Origin: Pseudomonadota bacterium
GTDB taxonomy: Bacteria; Pseudomonadota; Alphaproteobacteria; Caulobacterales; Caulobacteraceae
Assembly (NCBI GenBank): GCA_023445955.1
Contig: JAEXJH010000326.1
Span: forward strand, 1-8,849
Length of the DNA stretch: 8,849 nt
Direction: 5' to 3'
The notes beneath the pieces are model-generated. The model saw only the letters and a list, made by a program, of their open reading frames with translations, was not told where the DNA came from and ran no database searches. Every line of letters starts with the position of its first letter. Positions within the stretch are counted from its first letter, which is position 1. This document shows, piece after piece, positions 1 to 6,615 of the stretch. A program made the translations under genes and the position numbers.

Positions 1-393
1 ACCGCCGGCCTGATCCCGCACCTGGAGCCTTTGTTCCTGGCCAAGGACGGCGCCGACGCGCTGGACCGCACAAGACTTTCGCCGCGTGCCGGGGCCGCTG
101 GCCCCGTGGCCCTGACCGGCTATGCCGAGCCCAGCCTGATCTTCCAGCTGGGCACAGCCACCGAGCTGACCGACGGCGAAGGCGCGGCCGATGCGGTCTC
201 GGAAGGTCGCCCGGCCGTGGTCGAGGGCCGCGAGGAAAAGCCGTTCCGCGACGCCATGGCCAATATGGGCCTGACCCCGCGTCCGGTCGCGACGGTCGAG
301 GGCCTGAACTATTCCGACGGCGATCAAGAGCGCCTGACCATCTACCGCGGCGAGCCCCAGACGGCCTCGCCCGACGACGAGGCCCGCCCATGA
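1..393 (+). CDS. C-terminal part of a membrane glycosyltransferase (PMT/ArnT-like), 5' truncated by the window
   Basis: The reading frame is open from the first base, so only the last 130 codons are present. The visible part is soluble, with no membrane segment. It carries a stretch reading GPVALTGYAEPSLIFQLGT near window positions 100-160. This resembles the C-terminal soluble domain of alphaproteobacterial members of the glycosyltransferase 39 / ArnT-like family. Those are polytopic inner-membrane enzymes that move a sugar from a polyprenyl-phosphate donor to lipid or protein in the periplasm. The tail is acidic and Pro-rich. The stop overlaps the next start as ATGA, suggesting co-transcription with the lyase gene. 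The family call rests on one motif region from memory; the N-terminal membrane part and catalytic acidic residues lie outside the window, so donor and acceptor cannot be told. Confidence 0.6.
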   Translation, partial: TAGLIPHLEPLFLAKDGADALDRTRLSPRAGAAGPVALTGYAEPSLIFQLGTATELTDGEGAADAVSEGRPAVVEGREEKPFRDAMANMGLTPRPVATVEGLNYSDGDQERLTIYRGEPQTASPDDEARP

Positions 394-1289
394 GCCGCTT
401 CATCCAGATCGTCGAGGTCGGGCCGCGCGACGGCCTGCAGAACGAGAAGCTGTCCTTGTCGGTCGACGAAAAGCTCGACCTGATCCGCAAGCTGGAGGCC
501 GCCGGCGCCAGGCGCACCGAGGTGGTGTCGTTTGTGAACCCCAACCGCGTGCCGCAGATGGCGGGGGCGGAAGAGATCATGGCGGCCCTCCCGGCGGATC
601 TGGAGCACTCGCGCATCGGCCTCGTTTTGAACATGCGCGGCTGGGAGCGCTGCGTCGCCGCCCAGTGCGACGAGGCCAATGTCGTGGTCTGCGCCTCGGA
701 CGGCTTCGGCGTCGCCAACCAGGGCGCGACGGTGCGCCAGCAGATCGACACCCTGGCCGCCATCACCGAACGCCAGGCCGTCGAGGGCGGCCCGCCGATC
801 ACCGCCACGATCTCGGTCGCCTTCGGCTGTCCGTTCGATGGCGAGGTGTCCGAGGACCAGGTCGTGGCCATCGTCCGCGAGGCCGCCGCCCTGGGCGTGC
901 CCGAGATCGCCATCGCCGACACCATCGGGGTCGCCGATCCCTGGACCGTCCGCAAACGGATCGAGGCCGCCCGCGCCGCCGCGCCGGATACGCGCCTGCG
1001 CATGCACTTCCACGACACCCGCAACACCGGGCTGGCCAACGCCTTCGCCAGCGTCGAGGCGGGCGTGGATGTGCTGGACGCCTCGGTCGGCGGGCTGGGC
1101 GGCTGTCCGTTCGCGCCGAACGCCACCGGCAATATCGGCACCGAGGATCTGGTCTACATGCTGGAACGGGCCGGCTTCGAGACGGGTTACGATCTGGCGG
1201 CGCTGATCGAGATCGGCCGCGACATCAGCGCCAAGCTGGGCAAGGCCCCCGCCTCGTCCCTGGCCCGCGCCGGAGGTTTCCCCGCATGA
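390..1289 (+). CDS. Hydroxymethylglutaryl-CoA lyase family protein
   Basis: This 299-residue protein has the HMGL-like TIM-barrel fold of enzymes that cleave 3-hydroxy-3-methylglutaryl-CoA to acetoacetate and acetyl-CoA in leucine breakdown. The N-terminal VGPRDGLQNE motif supplies Arg13 and the metal ligand Asp14. Glu44 lies in TEVVSF. HFHDT gives metal ligands His206 and His208. The signature GLGGCPFAPNATGN gives catalytic Cys239 and ligand Asn248. Length matches bacterial family members. The start codon overlaps the previous stop by 4 nt, and the stop overlaps the lipoprotein start in the same way. Residues around the active site differ from classic enzymes: NPNRVPQM instead of the usual SPKWVPQM, and HFHDTRNTG where most have HDTYGQ. 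No other leucine-degradation gene is nearby. The lyase chemistry is well supported, but the exact acyl-CoA substrate is not, so I give no symbol (mvaB/liuE would be the candidates). Confidence 0.87.
   Translation: MSRFIQIVEVGPRDGLQNEKLSLSVDEKLDLIRKLEAAGARRTEVVSFVNPNRVPQMAGAEEIMAALPADLEHSRIGLVLNMRGWERCVAAQCDEANVVVCASDGFGVANQGATVRQQIDTLAAITERQAVEGGPPITATISVAFGCPFDGEVSEDQVVAIVREAAALGVPEIAIADTIGVADPWTVRKRIEAARAAAPDTRLRMHFHDTRNTGLANAFASVEAGVDVLDASVGGLGGCPFAPNATGNIGTEDLVYMLERAGFETGYDLAALIEIGRDISAKLGKAPASSLARAGGFPA
1272..1276 (+). promoter_or_regulatory. Ribosome binding site of the lipoprotein gene
   Basis: GGAGG, 9 nt before the ATG at 1286 and inside the end of the lyase gene. It decides the lipoprotein start against a much longer open frame upstream. 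Confidence 0.7.
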
Positions 1290-1648
1290 TCCGTCTCGCC
1301 GCATCGCTCCTGGTCATCGGTCTGGCCGCCTGCGCGGCTGCTCCGGCCAAGACTCCGCAGCGCTGCGACGTGACGATCAAGTTCGGCAGCTACGGCATGG
1401 GCATCGACCAGCCGCTGGCCGCCACCATCGCCGACATGGTCAAGACCGACCCCGACATCGCCCGCTCCGAGCGCAAGCCCTGGGGTCGCGAAGGCGAGTT
1501 CGACCAGTGCCTGACGGTGAAGAACGGCCGCGACGCCAAGGTGACGTATGAGCGCTATAAGGCGCTGTTGCCGGCCAAGAACGTGAAGGCCCCGACGTCG
1601 ATCGAGGGGCCGGGTGGGGCAAGGTTCGAGACAATCGGGCCGATGTGA
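1286..1648 (+). CDS. Small predicted lipoprotein of unknown function
   Basis: The 120-residue product begins with a signal peptide: Arg at position 3, a hydrophobic core, then a lipobox LAAC ending at Cys16. This predicts lipid modification and membrane anchoring in the periplasm. A strong ribosome binding site, GGAGG at 1272-1276, sits 9 nt before the ATG and fixes the start, which overlaps the stop of the lyase gene. The mature part is about 104 residues, hydrophilic, with two further cysteines (27 and 75) that could form a disulfide bond. I do not recognise a domain. A longer open frame runs upstream through the lyase gene, but it is a shadow; the signal peptide and binding site show where the real gene begins. 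Confidence 0.8.
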   Translation: MIRLAASLLVIGLAACAAAPAKTPQRCDVTIKFGSYGMGIDQPLAATIADMVKTDPDIARSERKPWGREGEFDQCLTVKNGRDAKVTYERYKALLPAKNVKAPTSIEGPGGARFETIGPM

Positions 1649-1658
1649 CCGCGCAGCG

Positions 1659-1685
1659 GTCATCCCGGCGAAAGCCGGGATCCAG
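1659..1685. repeat. Short palindromic repeat, possible bidirectional terminator
   Basis: The unit holds a perfect 8-bp stem, ATCCCGGC pairing with GCCGGGAT (1662-1669 and 1674-1681), closed by a GAAA tetraloop and followed by CCAGC. The element containing this core, which translates as VIPAKAGIQ, is known to me as a dispersed intergenic repeat in many proteobacteria including Caulobacter relatives. It lies in the 46-nt gap between two converging genes, where it could end transcription from both sides. There is no clear U-tract, so the terminator role is inference. This is the only copy I found in the window. Confidence 0.7.
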
Positions 1686-1694
1686 CGTAAAGCG

Positions 1695-2621
1695 CTAAAT
1701 CGGCCGCCCGGTCAGCTTCCACAGCAGCGGCCGGCACACGCTCATCAGCATGATCGCCGGGGCCAGCAGCACCGCGGCGGCGAACAGCTGCAGGCTGTCG
1801 GCGCGCTTGATGAAGTAGCGGGTCAGGCCGACGCCCTTATGGAACTCGACCTTCAGCGGGTGTTCCTGGCTGGTGTGGCCCAGGTGGATGACCTCGGCGT
1901 CGGGCTGGAACAGCACCTGGCCGCCGGCGCGGCGAGCGCGCCAGCACAGGTCGATGTCCTCGACGTGCAGGAAATAGCCTTCGTCGAAGCCGCTCAGCAC
2001 CTCGAAATCGCCGCGGCGCATGGCGAAGCAGGCGCCCGAGATGGTCGGCATCGGGGCCGGACCGCGCGGCAGCGGCTCGTTCTCGCGATGGATCTCGAAG
2101 CTGGCCAGTTGCGGATGGCGACGGGTGAACTGGCCGAAGCTGAGCACCGTGGTCATCGGCGTGACCTCGCCGCGACGGCCGCCGCGCTGCTCGGTGCCGT
2201 CGATGTTCAGCACCCGCGCGCCGACCACGGTCGGGGTCGGCTGGCCCTTGAAGGCCTTGACCAGCGAGGCCACGCAATTGGCCTGCAGGTTGGCGTCGGG
2301 ATTGAGGAAGACGATGTATTCGCCGCCCGCCGTGCTGGCGCCCAGATTGGCGCCGCGGGCGAAGCCGATATTGCCGTGGCCTTGCTTGAGCACGACGCGC
2401 GGCTCGGTCAGGGCCAGCGAGCGGAGCATGTCCTCGTCGCGGCCGTCGGAGCCATTGTCGACGATGACGAACTCATCGACCAACGGCTCGTTCAGCACGT
2501 GCCTGATGCTTTCGACCAGCGCCTCTCCCGTCCGATAGACGACCATGACGACGGAGACGTTCGGACGAGCCGGACGCGCACCAACGGCAAGGGTCGAAAC
2601 GGACGGGAGGATGCTGTTCAT
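1695..2621 (-). CDS. Family 2 glycosyltransferase, rhamnosyltransferase-like
   Basis: The 308-residue protein has the GT-A fold of family 2 enzymes that transfer a nucleotide-activated sugar to a surface polysaccharide or lipid acceptor on the cytoplasmic side of the membrane. SVVMVVY opens the nucleotide-binding domain at residues 23-29. Asp55 in FVIVDNGS and the NPDA motif at 107-110 (standing for DXD) fit sugar-nucleotide and metal binding. NIGFARGAN (84-92), SGACFAMRR (195-203) and GFDEGYFLHVEDIDLCWR (211-228, with Glu221-Asp222 and Asp224) are typical of the WbbL/rhamnosyltransferase-like branch. A hydrophobic stretch at about 279-296 probably anchors the C-terminus in the membrane. The ATG shares its first base with the thrS stop (TGATG), so translation is probably coupled. 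It is the last gene of the minus-strand block and has no polysaccharide genes beside it on this strand, so its product is unknown. Confidence 0.85.
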   Translation of the reverse strand: MNSILPSVSTLAVGARPARPNVSVVMVVYRTGEALVESIRHVLNEPLVDEFVIVDNGSDGRDEDMLRSLALTEPRVVLKQGHGNIGFARGANLGASTAGGEYIVFLNPDANLQANCVASLVKAFKGQPTPTVVGARVLNIDGTEQRGGRRGEVTPMTTVLSFGQFTRRHPQLASFEIHRENEPLPRGPAPMPTISGACFAMRRGDFEVLSGFDEGYFLHVEDIDLCWRARRAGGQVLFQPDAEVIHLGHTSQEHPLKVEFHKGVGLTRYFIKRADSLQLFAAAVLLAPAIMLMSVCRPLLWKLTGRPI

Positions 2622-4600
2622 CAGGCGGTCGCGGCCTCCGGTAGGGCCTTAACCAGGCCTTGGGCGCGCGCGACGTCCGGCGGCGTGGCGTCGGTCTTCA
2701 GCACGCGGAGGGCTTCCTCCAGCGACAGGATGTTCTGTCCCTCGCCGCCGAGGCGACGAAGGGCCAGTTGCCCCGTTTCAGCTTCCTTACGACCCACCAC
2801 CGCGATCACTGGCACCTTGGCGAGGCTGTGCTCGCGAATCTTATAGTTGATCTTCTCATTACGCAGGTCCAATTCCGCGCGCATCCCCAAGCTCGTCAAT
2901 TTCTCAACGACCTCCCGGGCATAATCGTCGGCGTCGGAAGTAATCGTGGCCACGACCACCTGCGTGGGCGCCAGCCAAACAGGCAACGCGCCCGCGAAGT
3001 TTTCCAACAGGATGCCGATGAAACGCTCGAAGGACCCCAAGATCGCCCGGTGAAGCATCACCGGACGCTTCTTCGAACCATCCTCCGAAACGTACTCGGC
3101 GTCCAATCGTTCCGGCAAAACGAAATCAAGCTGCAGCGTGCCGCACTGCCAGACCCGGCCGATGGCGTCTTTCAGCGAGAATTCCAGCTTCGGGCCATAG
3201 AAGGCGCCTTCGCCTTCCTGCAGCACCAGGGTCTCGCCGGCGGCTTGCGCGGCGGCGGACAAGGCGGCTTCGGCCTTGTCCCAGACCTCGTCCGTGCCGG
3301 CGCGCAGTTCCGGACGCGTCGAGAACTTGGTGTCGGCCAGCGTCATGCCCAAGTCGTTATAGACCGAGCGCAACAGTTCGATGAACCGGGCGCTTTCCTC
3401 CGTGACCTGCTCTTCGCGGCAGAAGATGTGGGCGTCGTCCTGCGTGAAGGCGCGCACGCGCATGATGCCGTGCATCGAGCCCGACGGCTCGTAGCGGTGG
3501 CAGGCGCCGAACTCGGCCATGCGCAGCGGCAGCTCGCGATAGCTCTTCTGGCCGACGTTGAAGATCTGGATGTGGCCGGGGCAGTTCATCGGCTTGACCG
3601 CCAAGACTTCGCCCTCGGCGCTCTCGCACATGAACATGGCGTGGCCGAACTTCTCGGCGTGGCCCGACTTCTCCCACAGGCTCTTATCGAGGATCTGCGG
3701 CGTCTTCACTTCCTTGTAGCCAGCCGCGTCGAGGCGACGGCGCATGTAGTCCTCGAGCACGCGGTACAGGGCCCAGCCCTTGGCGTGCCAGAACACCATG
3801 CCCTTGCCCTCTTCCTGGATGTGGAAGAGGTCCATCGTCTTGCCCAGCTTGCGGTGATCGCGACGCTCGGCTTCCTCGATGCGCTTCAGGTGCGCTTCCA
3901 GGTCGGCGTCCGAGGCCCAGCTCGTACCGTAGATGCGCTGCAGCTGCGCGTTGTTCTGGTCGCCGCGCCAGTAGGCGCCGGCCAGCTTCGTCAGCTTGAA
4001 GGCCTTGCCGACATGCTTGGTCGACGGCAGGTGGGGGCCGCGGCACAGGTCCTTCCAGTTGCCCTGGCGATAGACCGTGATCGTGTCCGTGCCCGGCAGG
4101 TCACGGATGATCTGCGCCTTGTACTGCTCGCCGATGCCGTCGAAGTGGGCGATGGCCTCTTCGCGGTCCCAGACCTCGCGCGTGATCTTCTCGTCGCGGT
4201 CGACGATCTCCTTCATGCGCTTTTCGATCGTTTCCAGATCGTCCAGGCTGAACGGCTCGTCGCGGGCGAAGTCGTAGTAGAAGCCGTCCTCGACGTTCGG
4301 GCCGATCGTGACCTGCGTGCCGGGGAACAGCTCCTGCACCGCTTCCGCCAGCACGTGGGCCGTGTCGTGGCGAATGGTGTCGAGCGCCTCGGGCGACTCG
4401 CGCGTCAGGATCTCGAACTTGCGCTCGCCCTGCAGCAGGTCGGGCGTCAGGGCGCGGTCCAGGTCGAGAACCTGGCCGTCCAGCTTGATCAGCAGGGCCT
4501 TTTTCTCGAGCGACTTGGAGATGGCGGCGGCGACGTCACGTCCCGTCGAGCCATCCGGATACTGACGGGCCGAACCGTCGGGGAAAACCAGATCGATCAT
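2621..4600 (-). CDS. thrS: Threonine--tRNA ligase
   Basis: A complete 659-residue class II synthetase that charges tRNA-Thr in the cytoplasm. Domains in order: an N-terminal TGS domain (about 1-65), an editing domain with His78 and His82 of HDTAH and Cys186 and His190 of CRGPH, which hydrolyses Ser-tRNA-Thr, a catalytic core (about 260-535) and a C-terminal anticodon-binding domain (about 540-645). Zinc ligands are Cys340 (MNCPGH), His391 (DDAHIF) and His517 (LHRAILGS), offset by 6 from E. coli Cys334, His385 and His511. Motif 2 is seen as [11 protein letters not shown]. All key residues are intact and length is normal. The start overlaps the yidD stop by 4 nt and the stop overlaps the glycosyltransferase start by 1 nt. 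Codon use from about 2745 to 3140 differs from the rest (see findings). No leader or operator of the E. coli autoregulation type can exist here, because the gene starts inside yidD. Confidence 0.98.
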   Translation of the reverse strand: MIDLVFPDGSARQYPDGSTGRDVAAAISKSLEKKALLIKLDGQVLDLDRALTPDLLQGERKFEILTRESPEALDTIRHDTAHVLAEAVQELFPGTQVTIGPNVEDGFYYDFARDEPFSLDDLETIEKRMKEIVDRDEKITREVWDREEAIAHFDGIGEQYKAQIIRDLPGTDTITVYRQGNWKDLCRGPHLPSTKHVGKAFKLTKLAGAYWRGDQNNAQLQRIYGTSWASDADLEAHLKRIEEAERRDHRKLGKTMDLFHIQEEGKGMVFWHAKGWALYRVLEDYMRRRLDAAGYKEVKTPQILDKSLWEKSGHAEKFGHAMFMCESAEGEVLAVKPMNCPGHIQIFNVGQKSYRELPLRMAEFGACHRYEPSGSMHGIMRVRAFTQDDAHIFCREEQVTEESARFIELLRSVYNDLGMTLADTKFSTRPELRAGTDEVWDKAEAALSAAAQAAGETLVLQEGEGAFYGPKLEFSLKDAIGRVWQCGTLQLDFVLPERLDAEYVSEDGSKKRPVMLHRAILGSFERFIGILLENFAGALPVWLAPTQVVVATITSDADDYAREVVEKLTSLGMRAELDLRNEKINYKIREHSLAKVPVIAVVGRKEAETGQLALRRLGGEGQNILSLEEALRVLKTDATPPDVARAQGLVKALPEAATA

Positions 4601-4851
4601 TCTTCACACATCCACTTGCGTGGCTGATGTCGCGGGGGCGGCGGGTCGTATCCCGAGCCTCCTAACGGATTGCATCGGCAAATCCGTCGCAACGCCAACC
4701 AGGAACCCTTGAGCGGGCCATGATCCTTGAGGGCGGCCGCCGCGTACTCCGAACAGCTCGGCGCGAAACGGCACTGCCGCCCGATGAGGGGCGAGAGCGT
4801 CAACTTGTAGGCCCTGAGGCCCAAATCGACGGTGCGTTCGTAGAAGGTCAT
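4597..4851 (-). CDS. yidD: Membrane protein insertion efficiency factor YidD
   Basis: This 84-residue protein matches the small YidD family, which helps YidC/SecYEG place proteins in the inner membrane. Visible are the N-terminal amphipathic segment with LTLSPLIG, the cysteine motif [11 protein letters not shown] (Cys27 and Cys33), and [18 protein letters not shown] (Cys58 and Cys60), all diagnostic of the family. Length is normal. It normally acts as a peripheral protein at the cytoplasmic face of the inner membrane. Its stop overlaps the thrS start as ATGA. The usual neighbours rpmH, rnpA and yidC are absent. A weak AGG lies just before the ATG, and no better start is apparent. Confidence 0.95.
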   Translation of the reverse strand: MTFYERTVDLGLRAYKLTLSPLIGRQCRFAPSCSEYAAAALKDHGPLKGSWLALRRICRCNPLGGSGYDPPPPRHQPRKWMCEE

Positions 4852-4906
4852 GCCTGCGCGCGACGCCTGTTAGTCCAGTAAAGCACTAACCCCCTTTGAG
4901 GGGCGA

Positions 4907-5368
4907 TCAAGCCGCGCCGGCGGTGCTAGTTCGCGTTTCACCGACGCCTGTGGCCTTCCGGACAGCCTCGACCGTCGCGTCGAACGCCAACAGCGTCGAG
5001 GCGTGACGGGCGGGATAGTCCTTGACCGGCTCCAGCACGGCGAGCTCCGCAAAGCGGCCCGCAGGGTGCGGACCGTTCGCCTTCAGCATAGCGGCAAGAG
5101 AGTCGCGCGCCAACTCGATGTCGGAAAGTTCCGCGCCAATGATGTTCTGGCCCAGGATCGCCGCGGCGGCCTGGCCCAAAGCACAGGCCGAAACGTCCTG
5201 GGCATAGTCGACGACCTTGCCGTCCTCGACGACCACATCGACGACGATCCGGCTGCCGCACAGCTTGGCGGTCTTTTCAGCACTGGCGTCAGGCGCAGGC
5301 AGGCGACCCGCTCGCGGCATGTTGGCCACGAGGGTCAGGATCCTGGCGCTGTAGAGGTCGTCGATCAT
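4907..5368 (-). CDS. NifU/IscU-like iron-sulfur cluster scaffold protein, divergent
   Basis: The 153-residue protein has the order of the IscU/NifU N-terminal fold: an N-terminal helix, a strand region with KLCGSRI (Cys37), a helix start with SACALGQAAAA (Cys62), and a C-terminal helix in KDYPARHASTLLAF. In E. coli IscU three cysteines and one aspartate hold the nascent [2Fe-2S] cluster. Here the third cysteine position, in the segment equivalent to HCSILAEDA, reads His122-Ala123-Ser124, and the Asp after the first Cys-Gly is Ser39. So only two cysteines remain. The gene starts 7 nt after the SRPBCC gene, with no strong binding site seen, and lies 55 nt before yidD. No isc or suf genes are nearby. 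It may be a specialised carrier or scaffold; the fold assignment is good, the activity uncertain. Confidence 0.82.
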   Translation of the reverse strand: MIDDLYSARILTLVANMPRAGRLPAPDASAEKTAKLCGSRIVVDVVVEDGKVVDYAQDVSACALGQAAAAILGQNIIGAELSDIELARDSLAAMLKANGPHPAGRFAELAVLEPVKDYPARHASTLLAFDATVEAVRKATGVGETRTSTAGAA

Positions 5369-5375
5369 CGCGGCT

Positions 5376-5837
5376 TTAAGATGGGGTCTTCTGGCGTTCC
5401 GACCAGATGGCCTCGGCGCGGTCGCGCACGGCCTCGCCCATCTCGGTGAAGGCCGCCTTCAGCTTGCGGCGCTCGTCACGGGACACGAACCGCAGCAGCA
5501 ACCCCATGAACAGCTCGCCGTTCGAGAAGGTCGAGTTGCCCGGCCCCATGTTCTCGATCTCGAGATAGCGGATCGCCGTGACGAAGCCGCCCATCCGGGT
5601 CGAGCGCCAGTGCAGCTGCTCGTAGGGCACCCAGTCCTGGACCACCGGGGTGATCACCGTGGGGGCCTCGCCGGCCAGGTGCTGCTCCAGGGTCAGGTTG
5701 GTGCCGATCTTCAGCTGGCCCTCGGCCTTGCGGTAGAGCGGGTTCCAGTCCTGCCAGGTGGAGAAATCCGAGACCAGTTCCCAGACGATCTCGGCGGGGG
5801 CCTGGACCCCGATGCGGTGTTCGACGGCGCGTTTCAT
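5376..5837 (-). CDS. SRPBCC-family protein (START/polyketide-cyclase-like fold)
   Basis: The 153-residue product looks like a single-domain SRPBCC protein, a helix-grip fold with a deep pocket for hydrophobic ligands. The N-terminal strand and helix read HRIGVQAPAEIVWELVSDF, followed by STWQDWNPLY at about 26-35, the usual start of the polyketide cyclase/dehydrase family. Alternating strands follow (GTNLTLEQHL, EQLHWRSTRM, AIRYLEIEN) and a long amphipathic C-terminal helix runs from about 121 to 148. There is no signal peptide or membrane segment, so it should be cytoplasmic. It sits 11 nt after the SDR gene and 7 nt before the scaffold gene, so it is almost certainly in the same transcript. 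Ligand and function are unknown; pairing with an SDR hints at a shared lipid-like or hydrophobic substrate, but this is only inference. Confidence 0.8.
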   Translation of the reverse strand: MKRAVEHRIGVQAPAEIVWELVSDFSTWQDWNPLYRKAEGQLKIGTNLTLEQHLAGEAPTVITPVVQDWVPYEQLHWRSTRMGGFVTAIRYLEIENMGPGNSTFSNGELFMGLLLRFVSRDERRKLKAAFTEMGEAVRDRAEAIWSERQKTPS

Positions 5838-5848
5838 GAGTGTAATTT

Positions 5849-6610
5849 CTAGTCCCGAACCAGGCCGCCGTCGACCACGAGATTCTGGCCGGTGACGGCG
5901 CGACTCCAGGGCGAGGCGAAGAAGAGGACGGCGTCGGCGAACTCGGCCGGCGTGGTCACCCGGCGCAGCGGGGTGCTCTGGGCGATCAGGTCGAAGATGG
6001 CTTCCGGCGTCGCGGCGCTGGCGTCGGTCGTACGCAGCAGACCGCCCGACAGCATGTTGACCGTGATCCCGCCGGGACCCAGGTCCGCCGCGGCGGTGCG
6101 GGTCAGCGACAGCAGCGCCGCCTTGGCGGCCGTGTAGTCGTGATAGGGCACCACCGGGTTCTGGAACAGGTTGGTGCCGACATTGATGATCCGGCCGAAC
6201 CCGGCGTTCTCCATGGCCGGGGCGGTCGCCTGGATCAGGTTCAGCGACCCGCGCAGCGACACATCCAGCTGGCCCTGGAAGTCATCCCAGGGGATCGACT
6301 GGATGGTTTCACGGCCATCGCCATTGAAGATGAAGTCGCCCAGGGCGTTGTTCACCACCGTCGTCACATGGCTGCCGAAGTGCTCGGCGGCTTCGTTGAC
6401 CAGGCGCCGGGCGTCCTCGCGATCGCTGACGTCAGCCTGGATCGCCACGGCGCTGTCGCCAAGTTCGGCGGCCAGGGCCAGGGCGGCCGCTTCGCTACGG
6501 CGATAGTTGATCACCACCGAAGCGCCCTGGCCCGCGAAGGCCCGGGCGATGGCGGCGCCCAGGCCCCGGCCAGCGCCGGAGACCAGGACGATCTGTTCGT
6601 CTAGCTTCAC
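5849..6610 (-). CDS. SDR-family oxidoreductase, FabG-like
   Basis: The 253-residue protein is a classical short-chain dehydrogenase/reductase with a Rossmann fold. The glycine motif is SGAGRGLG (11-18). NYRRS after the second strand (35-39) suggests NADP(H), and D60-V61 contacts adenine. NNA at 87-89 and YTAAK with Tyr159 and Lys163 complete the family marks, and VVDGGL near the C-terminus is typical of FabG-like members. Two catalytic positions differ: the Ser that normally lies 13 residues before the Tyr is Thr146, and the Asn of the DVNLxG segment is Ser118. The gene starts with GTG at 6608-6610, with AAGGAC 8 nt upstream inside the end of cysS, leaving a gap of 5 nt. It is often annotated as 3-oxoacyl-ACP reductase, but no fatty-acid synthesis genes are near and the substrate is unknown. 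Confidence 0.88.
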   Translation of the reverse strand: MKLDEQIVLVSGAGRGLGAAIARAFAGQGASVVINYRRSEAAALALAAELGDSAVAIQADVSDREDARRLVNEAAEHFGSHVTTVVNNALGDFIFNGDGRETIQSIPWDDFQGQLDVSLRGSLNLIQATAPAMENAGFGRIINVGTNLFQNPVVPYHDYTAAKAALLSLTRTAAADLGPGGITVNMLSGGLLRTTDASAATPEAIFDLIAQSTPLRRVTTPAEFADAVLFFASPWSRAVTGQNLVVDGGLVRD

Positions 6611-6615
6611 TGAAC

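Noticed and set aside
665..1285. N-terminal extension of the lipoprotein frame inside the lyase gene
   Set aside because: The extension is extremely Arg/Gly-rich. The GGAGG site, signal peptide and lipobox place the true start at 1286.
342..1304. A 320-codon open frame on the minus strand opposite the HMG-CoA lyase gene
   Set aside because: It is Gly/Ala/Asp/Arg-rich without a domain, lies in the codon-mirrored frame of a well supported gene, and would break the tight plus-strand operon.
2660..4627. A 655-codon open frame on the plus strand, antisense to nearly all of thrS
   Set aside because: thrS on the other strand has every expected motif. The antisense product has low-complexity composition rich in Arg, Ala, Leu, Val and His and no recognisable domain, as expected from GC-rich codon bias leaving few stops.
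4884..4906. Possible terminator hairpin CCCC-TTTGA-GGGG after the scaffold gene
   Set aside because: The stem has only 4 bp, is not followed by a U-run on the minus strand, and lies before yidD in an apparently continuous transcript; at most a weak attenuator or processing site.
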